Shown here: piece after piece, positions 33,411-43,998 of the stretch
Numbering within the stretch: position 1 is the stretch's first letter
Layout of the letters: every line of letters begins with the position of its first letter
NCBI GenBank assembly: GCA_027922465.2
Contig: BQMF02000260.1
Location: 248,001-312,000 of the forward strand
DNA from: Turritopsis dohrnii
Lineage: Eukaryota > Cnidaria > Hydrozoa > Anthoathecata > Oceaniidae
Direction: 5' to 3'
DNA: 64,000 nt
Made by a program: the position numbers and the translations under genes
The notes under the pieces: generated by a model
Seen by the model: only the letters and a program-made list of their open reading frames with translations
Told to the model about the DNA's origin: nothing
The model's database searches: none

Positions 33411-33690
33411 TACCCTGTTCCTATAAATCAATATGTTCTAGATCTTTTCGTAAATACTTATTCATGTGAAATGTGAACATATAAAAAGTAAATAAAAATG
33501 AAAAATAAAAAAAATAAAAATGAAAAATAATCAAATAATCACCGCATTCCGCATCAAGATTTTTGCATAAAAAATGACTATGAACGAACGATTAATTATA
33601 GGTGGCCTAAAGTAAGGTTTGTATATGGGTTGGATTAATCCTGATGTAAATATGCAAGTAAAACATGTTACCTTATTCATATAAATTGTT

Positions 33691-33937
33691 TGTTGATAAT
33701 AGACAAAAGATTGTTTCTATACTGAATATGTGACTCGTATGACGTATGTCTATTTCTATTTAGACAATGCGTTGGTTTCTTTTTATGTATGTAGCGTGCT
33801 GCATTGTTTAGTTTTTTCTATAGTTCTTTGTTTTTTACGTTCTTGTTTTTAACGAGTCTGTACATGATGTAAGTTTTTTACTAGAAGAAGTTCTATGTTA
33901 GAATTGGAAAAGTTCTCTGTGCAAAATAACTTTAACA
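33691..33937 (+). repeat. 5' LTR of the copia element
   Basis: 247 bp, TG...CA ends, one visible difference from the 3' copy. Confidence 0.95.
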
Positions 33938-33951
33938 GGTTATGGGCCCAG
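33938..33951 (+). promoter_or_regulatory. Copia primer-binding site matching initiator tRNA-Met anticodon arm
   Basis: GGTTATGGGCCCAG directly after the 5' LTR is complementary to the CTGGGCCCATAACC anticodon arm of eukaryotic initiator tRNA-Met. It does not match the tRNA 3' end. This is the half-tRNA priming arrangement known for Drosophila copia. Confidence 0.85.
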
Positions 33952-34021
33952 ACAATCGCATGTTTTAAAACACGAAGTTTATGTTATATCTTGATCCAGT
34001 ATAGTATTACTTTCGCTGACT

Positions 34022-37000
34022 ATGGCTATGGCTGCTGATAAGGGATTTGACTTTAAATTTGAGAAACTTACAGCTGAGAACTACCATACGTGGAAGTTTA
34101 ATATGAAAATGTTTTTAATCGGAAGAGATCTCTGGGAGATTGTGAATGGTTCCGAAGTTTTAAACGAAGCTGGTGATGAAGAAGAGAAACGTAAATTTAA
34201 AAAGAGAGAGAATCTTGCTCTTGCTAGTGTTTGTTTATCAATCTCGACTAATCTCCAAATCTATGTACGTTCTGCTGAAACTGGAAAGGAAGCTTGGGAT
34301 AGCTTAGCAAAACATTTCCAGCAGAAGACGCTTTCGAGAAAAATACAGCTGCGAAGAAAGTTGTATTCAGCAAAGTTACAGAAAGGTGGTGATATGGTTG
34401 AACATATCAATTCTGTCAAGACGATTGCGGAACATTTAGAAGCAATAGGCGATCCTATAGCTGAACACGATTTAGTCATTATTTTGATAAGTAGTCTTAC
34501 TGAAGAATTTAATTTTCTAATAACTGCATTGGAAACCATTGCTGAAGATAATTTGACATGGGAGTATGTCCGTGACCGTTTAATTCATGAAGCTGAAAAG
34601 ATGAAATTTCCTGCGTCAAAGGACAGAGTTAAGGATGCTCTTTTCACTAAAAATCCGAAAGATCCGAAAAAACCGAAAGAGTTTATATGTCATTATTGTA
34701 AAGGAAAAAACCATTATGCCCGAGATTGTACCAAGAAAAAGCGTGATGAAAATGCCAAACAAAAAGCAAATTTGTCTAACCAGACTGATCAGTCGCCAGA
34801 AATCGCTCTCGTGTCCTCTAATCCGAATAATGGAGAAGAATGGTGGATAGATTCTGGAGCATCTCAACATATGACTTATGAGAGGAAAAGCATTAAAAAC
34901 TTTCATAAGTTCAATCAACCATTGTGCATTCAATTAGCAGATAATAGTTGTCTGTATTCGTATGGAAAAGGGGAAGTGCATTTAACCGTGCTGAATAAAG
35001 ATGAAAAAGTCGATATTGTTTTGAAGGACGTTCTTTACGTGCCGAAATTGCAAAACAAACTTTTCTCACTGCCGTCTGTTACGGAGAAGGGTGCTGTTGT
35101 TGAGTTCCAGGGACAATCATGTGGTATTAATATCGATGGGAAGGATTACGTTATTGGCCATAAACATGGCAAATTGTATAAACTCAATACTGTGGATTTT
35201 AATGAAACTTGTTGCATTGGAAAGGCAACCAAACCGCAATCCTTACATTTATGGCACCAACGATATGGTCATTTAGGTTATGAAAGTTTAAAATCCTTAA
35301 ATGACAAAGAATTAGTTACTGGTTTGCAGATCGATCCTAAAGAGATGAGTGACCTAAAGTGTGAAGGCTGTGCAGTTGGAAAACAACACCGAAATTCGTT
35401 TCCAAAAAGGTCAGAATCTGAAACTGAGCAACCTTTGGAGTTGATCCACAGTGACGTCTGTGGACCTATGAGTATTGATTCAGTGGGAGGATCGAAATAT
35501 TTTGTTACCTTCATCGATGACTTTTCCAGATATACCGTACTATACACTATGAAGGCTAAAAGTGAAACACTGTCGAAATTCAAAGAGTATGTTGCTTTGA
35601 TGGAAAATGCTGCAGGTCGTAAAATTAAGAGACTCCGCTCCGACAATGGTGGCGAATACACTTCAAATGAGTTTAATCAGTTTTGTGAAGATAAAGGGAT
35701 CCAACGAGAGTTTACGATTCCTTATTCGCCACAGCAAAATGGTGTTTCCGAGAGAATGAATCGTACCATCCTCGATTTAGCGAGATCAATGCTTCATCAA
35801 ACTAACCTAGGCTTGGAGTTTTGGGCTGAAGCGGTTGCAACAGCGGTTTACGTTCGAAATCGCAGTCCAACGTCGAAATTGAAAGATCAAACACCATTCG
35901 AATGCTGGTTTGAAAAGAAGCCTGCCGTACACCACTTGCGAGTTTTCGGTTGCAAAGGTATGGTTCATGTGCCGTCTGAAAACCAAAAGAACAAATTAGA
36001 TAAACGTTCTATTTCATGCATCTTCGTTGGTTACCCTAGTGATAGCAAAGGGTACAAGTTATTTAATCCTGAATCAAGAAAAATGATTCGAAGTAATGAT
36101 GTTCTGTTTTTTGAAGAGGAATTTCCGAAAGTGGGAGACTCCACCAAACGAGACATTATCGAGGAACCTTGTGAGTTTTACTTTGATTCAAATGTTGATG
36201 AGATTGCTGACCATTCACCTGAAGATCAACCTGTACCTGATCACCAAGCTGCTCCTGACCAAGCTATTCCACGAGAAGTCCCTAACGTAATCAATCAACG
36301 TATTCAACGCGAGAGAAGAGCACCTGATCGTCTCGGTGTTCTTACTGGAAATTGGTGGGATTTCGTTGAAAATGCTAGCATTGCTGTTAGTAATAATGAG
36401 CCTTCCAACTATGAAGAAGCAATGAGTTGCAGCAAAGCTGATCAATGGCGTAAAGCTGTTTAAGATGAGATGGATTCACTCATCAAAAATCGCACCTGGG
36501 ATCTAGTCGATCTTCCTGAAGGAAAAAACGTAGTTGGTAGTCGCTGGGTTTTCAAAGAGAAACGTGGTGCAGATGGTCAAATCAACAGACACAAAGCTCG
36601 TCTTGTTGCTCAAGGATATTCCCAAAAGCAAGGCATTGATTTTGATGATACTTTCGCTCCTGTTGCCAAATATAATTCTATAAGGACTGTCTTAGCTATT
36701 GCTAATGAGCTCAATCTTGATGTTCATCAAATGGATGTCAAAACTGCATTTTTAAATGGAGATCTAGATGCAGAAATCTACATGAAACAACCTAAAGGTT
36801 TTGTCGATGATCCGAGCAAAGTTTGCAAGCTTCATAAAAGTATCTATGGTCTGAAACAAGCTGCTCGTTTGTGGAACTTAAAAATCGATCGCTATTTGAA
36901 AGAAAATGGGTATAACGCTAGTGATGCTGATCCATGTATTTATTACAAATGTGTCAAAGAGAATAACAGAATCTCTTTGATGATTATTGCTATTTATGTT

Positions 37001-37951
37001 GATGATGTCATTTTAGCATCTGATGATCTTGAACTTCTCGACCAGGAAAAGAAGAATCTCGAGAATGAATTTGATATGGTTGATCAAGGTGAAATTAACT
37101 ACATCCTTGGTATGTCAATTAAGCGAGATCGTAAAGAAGGTATTCTTCGAATCAGTCAAACAGCTTATTTACAAAATGTGCTAAAGCGTTTTGGAATGGA
37201 TGAGTGTAAGCCAGTATCAACACCAATGGAGACTGGCAAGCTTTTCGAAAAAATGCCCACAGAAGATCACCCTGTCAATCTCAAGGATTACCAAGCTGCT
37301 ATTGGATCACTCATCTATGCTTCCATCGGTACACGACCTGATCTATCTTATGCAGTTGGAGTATTAAGCCAGTTTATGTCTAACCCTAGCCAAGAACACT
37401 GGAAAGGAATCAAACGTGTGTTTCGTTACATAAAAGGGACATTGAACTATTGTTTAGAGTTTGTCGCATCGAAAACAAATAAAGTCAATTTGTCTGCTTA
37501 CACTGACGCTGATTGGGCAGGTGATAAGATATCCAGAAAGTCGACATCTGGGTACGTCTTTCAGATTGGAGGGTCTCCAATCACATGGCGATCACAGCGT
37601 CAATCTGTTATTGCACTGTCTTCTACAGAAGCTGAGTACATTTCTCTCAGTCATGCTGCACAAGAAGCAACTTGGCTTCGACAATTATTGAACGACATTG
37701 GGTTCAAACAAACAACGCCAACGACATTGTATGAAGACAATCAAGGTGCTATTGGACTTAGCAAAAATCCAAGATCGAATTCAAGAACAAAGCACATCGA
37801 CATTAAATTTCATTACGTTAGACAAGCTGTTGGAGAGAAAGTGATTAAAGTCGAATATTGCCCCACAGATGAGATGGTTGCTGATATCTTAACGAAAAGC
37901 TTACCCAAAGCGAAATTTGATAAACTTCGAATCATGTTAGGTGTGAAATGA
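34022..37951 (+). pseudogene. Copia gag-pol polyprotein with one in-frame stop
   Basis: One frame of about 1,310 codons, broken only by TAA at 36461-36463. Part 1 holds: Gag (residues 1 to about 210), zinc knuckle CHYCKGKNHYARDC (223-236), protease WWIDSGASQH (about 275), the gag-pre-integrase block LWHQRYGHLG, and integrase with DVCGPM, FIDDFSRY, RSDNGGEY and QQNGVSERMNRT. Part 2 holds reverse transcriptase (NVVGSRWVFKEKRG at its start, YVDDVILAS catalytic) and RNase H (YTDADWAGD, SSTEAEY, KHIDIKFHYVRQ). The order IN before RT is diagnostic of Ty1/copia. The stop sits between integrase and RT, so this copy would make Gag-PR-IN but no RT unless read through. Confidence 0.93.
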
Positions 37952-37983
37952 CTGTCAGACTCGCCATACTCGTCAAGTGGGAG

Positions 37984-38230
37984 TGTTGATAATAGACAAA
38001 AGATTGTTTCTATACTGAATATGTGACTCGTATGACGTATGTCTATTTCTATTTAGACAATGCGTTGGTTTCCTTTTATGTATGTAGCGTGCTGCATTGT
38101 TTAGTTTTTTCTATAGTTCTTTGTTTTTTACGTTCTTGTTTTTAACGAGTCTGTACATGATGTAAGTTTTTTACTAGAAGAAGTTCTATGTTAGAATTGG
38201 AAAAGTTCTCTGTGCAAAATAACTTTAACA
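37984..38230 (+). repeat. 3' LTR of the copia element
   Basis: 247 bp, preceded by purine tract 37975-37983 and followed by TTGTT. Confidence 0.95.
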
Positions 38231-38235
38231 TTGTT

Positions 38236-39398
38236 TGCAGGAGAATTCATTATGGAACAAATTTTAGTGAATTTGAACCTCAAAAAAATCGTGATTTATA
38301 TGGGATTCAGTTTTGCGGATTTGCCAAAAATCTTGCATATATACACTGTGTACACACATATATACTCGTAAACGATTGAGCTTGTAATTTAATTTTACTA
38401 CTAATGATGACAACAGAAATGTCGAAACATATTTTAAAGGTAGGTTGTATCATTCGTAAAATACTCAACTTGTGGTCTTTGGGGTAAACTTTGTGTTTAT
38501 TTATTAAAATTTTCAAGCTTCACAATTGAAGTGTTTAACAGTACAAGATCACAATAAAATAGAAAACCTCAGTAACAATCACCTAGTCTTCCCTTAAGGT
38601 ATGTAATCTAACATCTTATCTTTAAGCATACATAATGAATGCTTTTTGGAGAAAAGGAAATCATATAATTTGAGTGACATGAGAATAATATCCAACTTGC
38701 CTGACTTTTTCTTCCTCCTAACTTTTTATCCCATCCAATTAGGATACATGGTTGTTAATGTCTTGATTCAATACACTTCAATATAAGATTATACTCTTGT
38801 TATATTATCTGTAAAACCTAATTCGACAGTCAGAACCAAGATAATCTACTTCTTGGTTCTTGTTGATAAGTTTTACCAGCGTTTCGCTCCCAGAATGCAC
38901 TACGTTAAAACAAAGGGCGGGGGAGGGCGCAATAAAACAAATAATTTATTTATTCATTCGAATGAAGAGGACTCTTTTTGCATTGAAGTATATTTACTTC
39001 GTCACACACTAGTGATACATTTTCCGAAAATCCACTTCGTGCTTTAAACTTTCTGATTTTGAACTGAAAAATTTAAAGTTAGCGATAAGGGGCGTTGAAC
39101 TATGGCGTAAAGACCTGCAACATTACACACACACGGACGGACGGACTGACTGACAGACACGGGGAAATGAAAGATCAGCTACCTTACGGCGCTGACCAAA
39201 AAAAAATCTCCACAAAAAACGATGTTTCACGGTGAAGAGATTCCAATCGTTGATACAGCTCCTAGATGGAAGATGCTGTACGTACAATTTACATCGAAGA
39301 AACGTTTACAAATTGAGAAGAGATTAATATCAATTACTAGCTTTATGATTCAAATTAATACATGTTAATGCAATTAAAAACGTGATTATAAAGACAGG
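38236..39398. other. Spacer with a repeat end and GGAC/CTGA microsatellite
   Basis: A short GGACGGACGGACTGACTGAC tandem run lies at about 39134-39158, next to ACCTTACGGCGCTGACC. The latter may be one end of a dispersed repeat also glimpsed near 30410. No gene recognised. Confidence 0.4.
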
Positions 39399-40225
39399 TA
39401 TAGACGGGTTTCATGTGACGTATCATGTTGTCGTTCCCAGTCCCATGCGCGGTTTTGGAGGCAAAAAAACATTAGCAAACACGGAAAATGTATGAGAACT
39501 TTTAAATAGACCTCTATATACACATAAAACTTACTTAGCCATCTTTATTTTGGAAATGTAAGAGCAACAAAGCCTTGTAAAATATTATTTTCTTGCGCTC
39601 GATGACTCTGCTTCGAAAAAAAATTGACATTAATAAAATTATAGTTGATCGAGAAAAAATATTCTTTGATTGACATTGAATTCTCCCAATCAGATTTAAG
39701 TATTGCTTGTCGAACACGTGAACAAAAGCTTTTCAATATTTTTCGATCATGTTTCGAAAGCGTGATTAAAAAAAAATAAAAATCTTCATTTCCAAACACG
39801 TGCGTTGTTTTTCAACATTCGCTAAAATGGTGTGGAAAACGTACTCTACATATTATAAAAGTTTGGAAAACGATGATAAAGCACAGTATGTAAAGAAAAT
39901 GAAGTGTTCGCTGCAAACTCTTGCATTGTTTATTAATTCGTCAGACCACTCACTCCTTCGAATTGCAGCTATCCATGATTCTCTTCTTTTAACATTTTTC
40001 TTCTTAGAAGGAATTCGGTAGAAGGTTCGTTCAGGTCTTTTGGAACTTCTGTTCGCACAATTTACAGCACAACAAGAACTTGGCATTATGATTTATCGCT
40101 ATTTCTAAAACTAAGATGTTCCATCTTCACTGTTTTCTTTACAACTGAATCGCAATGTTTTGCCTCCAAGTTCTAGCGCATGCGCGTACCGCTTCGAAAA
40201 ACGTAAACATTGAAACCGGTCTATA
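39399..40225. mobile_element. Inverted-repeat element carrying a THAP exon
   Basis: The left end TATAGACGGGTTTCATGTGA and the right end (read inverted TATAGACCGGTTTCAATGTT) match with few differences, and both continue to GCGC...TGGAGGCAAAA further in. The 827-bp element holds a minus-strand THAP-like exon. Target duplication is not clear. Presumably a deletion derivative of a THAP-transposase element. Confidence 0.65.
39853..40086 (-). pseudogene. THAP-domain N-terminal exon (truncated gene)
   Basis: Starts MPSSCCAVNCANRSSKRP and includes FYRIPSKKK, RESWIAAIRR and ARVCSEHF, the C2CH zinc-coordination pattern of a THAP domain of about 65 residues. After HF the frame runs into unrelated sequence. 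No transposase core is present in the element, so this is a truncated DNA-binding part. It is distinct from the ISL2EU THAP (25410-27011). Confidence 0.75.
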
Positions 40226-41010
40226 ATAAATGTTAATGAGAGATATTTTTTAAAAATAGCGGATGAAAAAATATGAGTGAATCTTCATTATTCATTTAGA
40301 CGACGTAAACGTGGATTGATTAATTAATTGTACGAGGAAAGACAAAATTCATTTCGACACGTTCATGTGTTCAACGTATAGCAAAGCTTTCGGCTGACAA
40401 CAGCCATCGTCTGTGCAAGTACATACGGATATGAAAGTTTTTTTTAAACAAACGCATTTTTAACAATTATCATAAAATAAAATATAACCAAATAAGGAAA
40501 ATCAAATGTCAGTATGCTGCGATTACGCAAGCACTCCTCAGACGATTGATTAACCGAGCTTATCGAATAAATACAATGGAGCCGAAGAGATATTTTTGTT
40601 CAGAATAGGTTTTTCTTTATAGATCATTAAGCTTTCTTTAATTTCAAGAAGATACAGTGTGTTTCAAAATAAGGCTACCCAAAAAATTATTCATTGAAAT
40701 GTTAAATATTTCAGAAGTTATAAGGGATTTTATCCGACATTTTATTAGTCTGATTTTTTATGATCAATTGACACTTCGATATAATAGAAATTACATTTAC
40801 TGTTGTGATTAAAATTCGAATAAATTTACAACTTTCTTTGTAATTAAGTGGGAAGTAATTAACAAACTCCCGTATGAGAAAATTATTTCTGCACTTAAGG
40901 CGTGTGCAGTTGCTAAAGCTGAGGAAAAGAGCTTGTTGTGTATAGCACGTGCAGAGAAACAAAAAAGATATTTGTGCTTTTAATGGTGTTTTTAGATTTT
41001 TTACGACTTA

Positions 41011-41793
41011 AGGCTCAAATAGACGGTACAATTTTCTAGATCAATTTTCTAAAAATAATATTGATCGGAATATTGTTGAAAAAACTACACGTAACAATTC
41101 AAATTTCATTATTGTTCAGCAACTTAATTGATTTGAAATTTTTGAAAACATACACACAGCAATATACAAAACAATATGAGCAACAATTTATATGCTCATA
41201 TCGCGCGCCATGAGTGACTGTGAAGAAGAACGTTATTGTTATTGTTCTTTATTTATTTATTTGTTATTGTTCGTTATTGTTTTGCAGTGGATTTATCCTC
41301 TGCAGCCAAAGAAAAATAAGAAGAAAACGAAAGGTGTGGGTGAAGGATTGGCTCCTTCATAGAAATAAAAGAGGAGCGTACAATACTATTTTAAACGAAT
41401 TACGTTTGTCTGACTTTGAGAGTTTCAGAAGTTACTTAAGAATGAATTATTTGTTTTTGTGTGTTTTCGTTTTGATTTCCTTCTTTGCAAGTTTTCAAAT
41501 ACTAATCAGAACGTTTAAAATGAATAGAACATCGAGCACGATCTTCAAAACTGGTAAAAACAAAAGGGTGCACGTGGGTCTTCTTTGAAATAAAATTGAT
41601 CCGTAGTGAATAAAATCAAACCAGTTTGATATTATTCAAATCAATTTTGAATATTGATTTGTGTTTTTGCGTCATGATTATATTATTGGTTTGTAATTTT
41701 TAAACAAAATACACATTGCAATTCAGGATCAATATTAGATCAATATTATTTTTAGAAAATTGATCTAGAAAATTGTACCGTCTATTTGAGCCT
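41011..41793 (+). mobile_element. PIF/Harbinger element, TSD TTA
   Basis: About 55-bp inverted ends starting AGGCTCAAATAGACGGTACA, apparently perfect, are flanked by TTA at 41008-41010 and 41794-41796. A transposase N-terminal fragment remains inside. Confidence 0.88.
41214..41588 (+). pseudogene. Harbinger transposase N-terminal fragment
   Basis: Contains KIRRKRKVWVKDWLLHRNKR followed by GAYNTILNELRLSDFESFRS, the characteristic start of PIF/Harbinger transposases. The downstream DDE core is absent. Residues before and after this block are hydrophobic, AT-driven and unlikely to be part of the original protein. Confidence 0.75.
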
Positions 41794-41796
41794 TTA

Positions 41797-42225
41797 GGAC
41801 AGCTTTATACAGCCGCATAATCGCCGTGTCGAATTAAATTACTTTTATTCGGGTAAAATTCGACAAAAATACGACAGTCACTTTATACAGGTTTTGTTGC
41901 CGCATATCAAATTCGATATGGCTTTAGACAGCCGCATAAATGTCGATTGAATTTATCATCGTGTGTTTCTTACACGCTGTCACTACTTTCGTGCACTTTT
42001 TTCACGAAGTTCAATCAAGCTGTTATTAAATTCGACGATTATGCGGCCGTATAAAGTGATGCCGAATTTATGTCGAAGATTGCCGTTTTATTCGACAAAC
42101 TCTGCTGAACTTAACTCATTATGTCGCACTTAATTAATTTTTCACTTTATACAGTCGAATTTTCGTCGCATTTAATAAAGAGTTTAATTCGACGCGGCGA
42201 TTAATGCGGCAGTATAAAGCTGTCC
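41797..42225. mobile_element. Harbinger-type MITE sharing its TTA with the neighbour
   Basis: The left GGACAGCTTTATACAGCCGC and the inverted right end (GGACAGCTTTATACTGCCGC) match for about 40 bases. The left TTA (41794-41796) is the same trinucleotide that is the right TSD of the 41011 element. The right TTA is 42226-42228. The interior repeats short CGCATAA/TTCGAC units. Confidence 0.82.
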
Positions 42226-42311
42226 TTAACTGCCATTATTTTAACAATTATGTCAAACGCTACAGTGAATAATTTTTTGGGTAGCCTTATTTTTGAAACA
42301 CACTGTAGTTA

Positions 42312-42596
42312 CTACGAGCAGACGTAATGACATTCAAAACTAGCACTAAAATTACAAAACAATAAGTGGTCCTTAACTGCTGTGTTCTGTGTGTTCTTGA
42401 CTATCTTTCCCGGGGACACACCCAGGTGTTCAGAAGCTCTGACCTTCAAATGTCTAGTGGTCTTACTAAAATAAGAAGCATTGCAGCTACTACACGTACA
42501 CAAAAAAAAAAAAAAAAAAAAAAAAAAAATAGCGATTGGAAATTCATTAAAAGTGTTTGCTTCAATGTCTTTTAACTTTGGAAAGTCGTTCGACAA
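42312..42596 (-). pseudogene. Penelope-like GIY-YIG endonuclease fragment
   Basis: Reads CSSCNASYFSKTTRHLKVRA then SEHLGVSPGKIVKNTQNTAV and HLLFCN, the Cys-rich GIY-YIG-type tail found at the end of Penelope-like elements. A pure A/T run (42501-42529) lies just before the Cys motif. No reverse transcriptase domain is next to it. Confidence 0.6.
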
Positions 42597-43994
42597 TGTT
42601 TTGACTTTCTTTAAAAAAGCACGCCTTTAAACTTCAAAGATATTTCAAAAGTATTACACATGATTTCTCCGACACAAACAGAAATTATAGGTGCTTTTCC
42701 CGGATAATCTCCGTGGCTTGTCCATACATGGGCTAGCAAGAAGAACTGATAAACAATGTTGATTATGAAGCTTTCTTGAAACAGATTCATCAGTACATGT
42801 TCCCAAATACATCTACTCAAATAAACGATTGGAGCCTACAGTCAGGATAACAACGCTCTTCAACCAGTTTAAAACTGTTTTCTATGATATTCTTTAAAAC
42901 CAGGGACGTGTGAAGAGGGATGTGTGAGGAGGGATGTGTCACACATCCCTGGTAAAACAGATAGGTGAACATTTTCTCCTGCAACTTTAGAGGACGTAGA
43001 AGTTCCATTTTCATCATGTTCGGAAATTGAACAACGAGTTCGAACATGGTTAGTCAGGCAAACTTTATTGCAATGTTTAGAAGAATTCATGGCCCAAGAA
43101 GAGGCATACAACCAACAGCTGAAACACAACCCTCACCCGACTGACCACTTCCTGATAACATATCGCGATCAATAGCCGCAACAATTGCATTGAGATCATC
43201 TCCAAAAAAAAAAAAACTGTCTTGCCTGTTATCTCTGCTTGTTCTATGCACCATAATTGTGCGGGTCGTTCAAGTTGTAACCTCACACTGCAAATCGGTC
43301 GTTTAGGGCCACATTTTCCCTTTTGAGTTGAAAACTCTTATATCAATATGCTATTTGACCTGTTTGCCAATATGCACGAGCGGCAAAATCTAGCCTGGCT
43401 TCATCACATTTTTATTATAGACTTTTTAAGCCCCTATAAGTGACTGTTTGTGTAAAGAGGAGAGTTCAAGGGTAGCTATGTCTTTGTAAACTTTGTAAAA
43501 CTTTCATAAAAATGCTTGCCGTCTTAGCAACCCTCCTTTTGTTTGCAGCTATGATGGGTACCTCTTTAGTTGCCACACGTATATTTTTAGAAGGTTCCAA
43601 AACTGTCACTTCGTCAGTATGTGAACTTCTTCTTTGATCGGTAAATTTGTCATTATAAAGAAGCATTCCTTTTCAGTTGATGCATAGCTTAACAACTCGA
43701 ACACAGGCTGTCTTGCCTTTTCGATATACGGATTTTTTCAGGATAGACTTCTCAAAACATATGTACAATATATGAAATGTATACATAGTTTCTGTTTTCC
43801 AGAGTGTCCTGTGTACTCGCATTTTGATTGTTTAATAGATGAATAGCTTATAAAACTAGTTAACAAAAGTTAAAGATAGCTAAAAGTCAGGGCCGCCGGA
43901 AGTGCGAAGAAGAAATACACAATACGAGAAATACAAAACTTAACTCTAGATTTGTGTTATGGATGCAAGTGGAAACATTTTCCTCCTTATACAC
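42597..43994. other. Unassigned interval
   Basis: A direct and inverted local repeat of GAGGGATGTGTGA / CACACATCCCTGG lies at about 42903-42951. On the plus strand, 42985-43168 reads LEDVEVPF...EQRVRTWLVRQTLLQCLEEF, which looks protein-like but matches nothing I can name. The remainder shows no feature. Confidence 0.35.
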
Positions 43995-43998
43995 TTAA

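Larger units (their letters stand above)
31962..33607. mobile_element. PIF/Harbinger-like element, TSD TAA, containing a pogo relic
   Basis: The left end GGCCACCTATAATTAATCAT (31962) is mirrored at the right end (33573-33607) with one mismatch, followed inward by TCGTTCATAGTC on both sides. It is flanked by TAA at 31959-31961 and 33608-33610, the 3-bp TWA duplication typical of PIF/Harbinger. No Harbinger transposase remains. A deleted pogo element (32773-33410) is inserted inside. Confidence 0.75.
33691..38230 (+). mobile_element. Full-length Ty1/copia retrotransposon, TSD TTGTT
   Basis: 4,540 bp with 247-bp LTRs (TGTTGATAATAG...CTTTAACA) that differ at one position I can see (T at 33780, C at 38073). 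Target duplication TTGTT lies at 33686-33690 and 38231-38235. The primer site follows the 5' LTR directly and a purine tract (AAGTGGGAG) precedes the 3' LTR. One gag-pol frame is interrupted by a single stop. Near-identical LTRs mean a recent insertion. Confidence 0.95.
40655..42305. mobile_element. Tc1/mariner-like inverted-repeat element, TSD TA, host of two Harbinger elements
   Basis: The ends CAGTGTGTTTCAAAATAAGG (left) and the inverse at the right continue as GCTACCCAAAAAATTATTCA for more than 40 bases. They are flanked by TA at 40653-40654 and 42306-42307. TA duplication and CAGTG ends fit Tc1/mariner. I recognise no transposase, so it is non-autonomous. Confidence 0.75.

Noticed and set aside
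40711..40962. 83-codon minus-strand ORF in the Tc1/mariner-like element as its transposase
   Set aside because: No DDE/DDD motif or helix-turn-helix is seen; it reads as chance.
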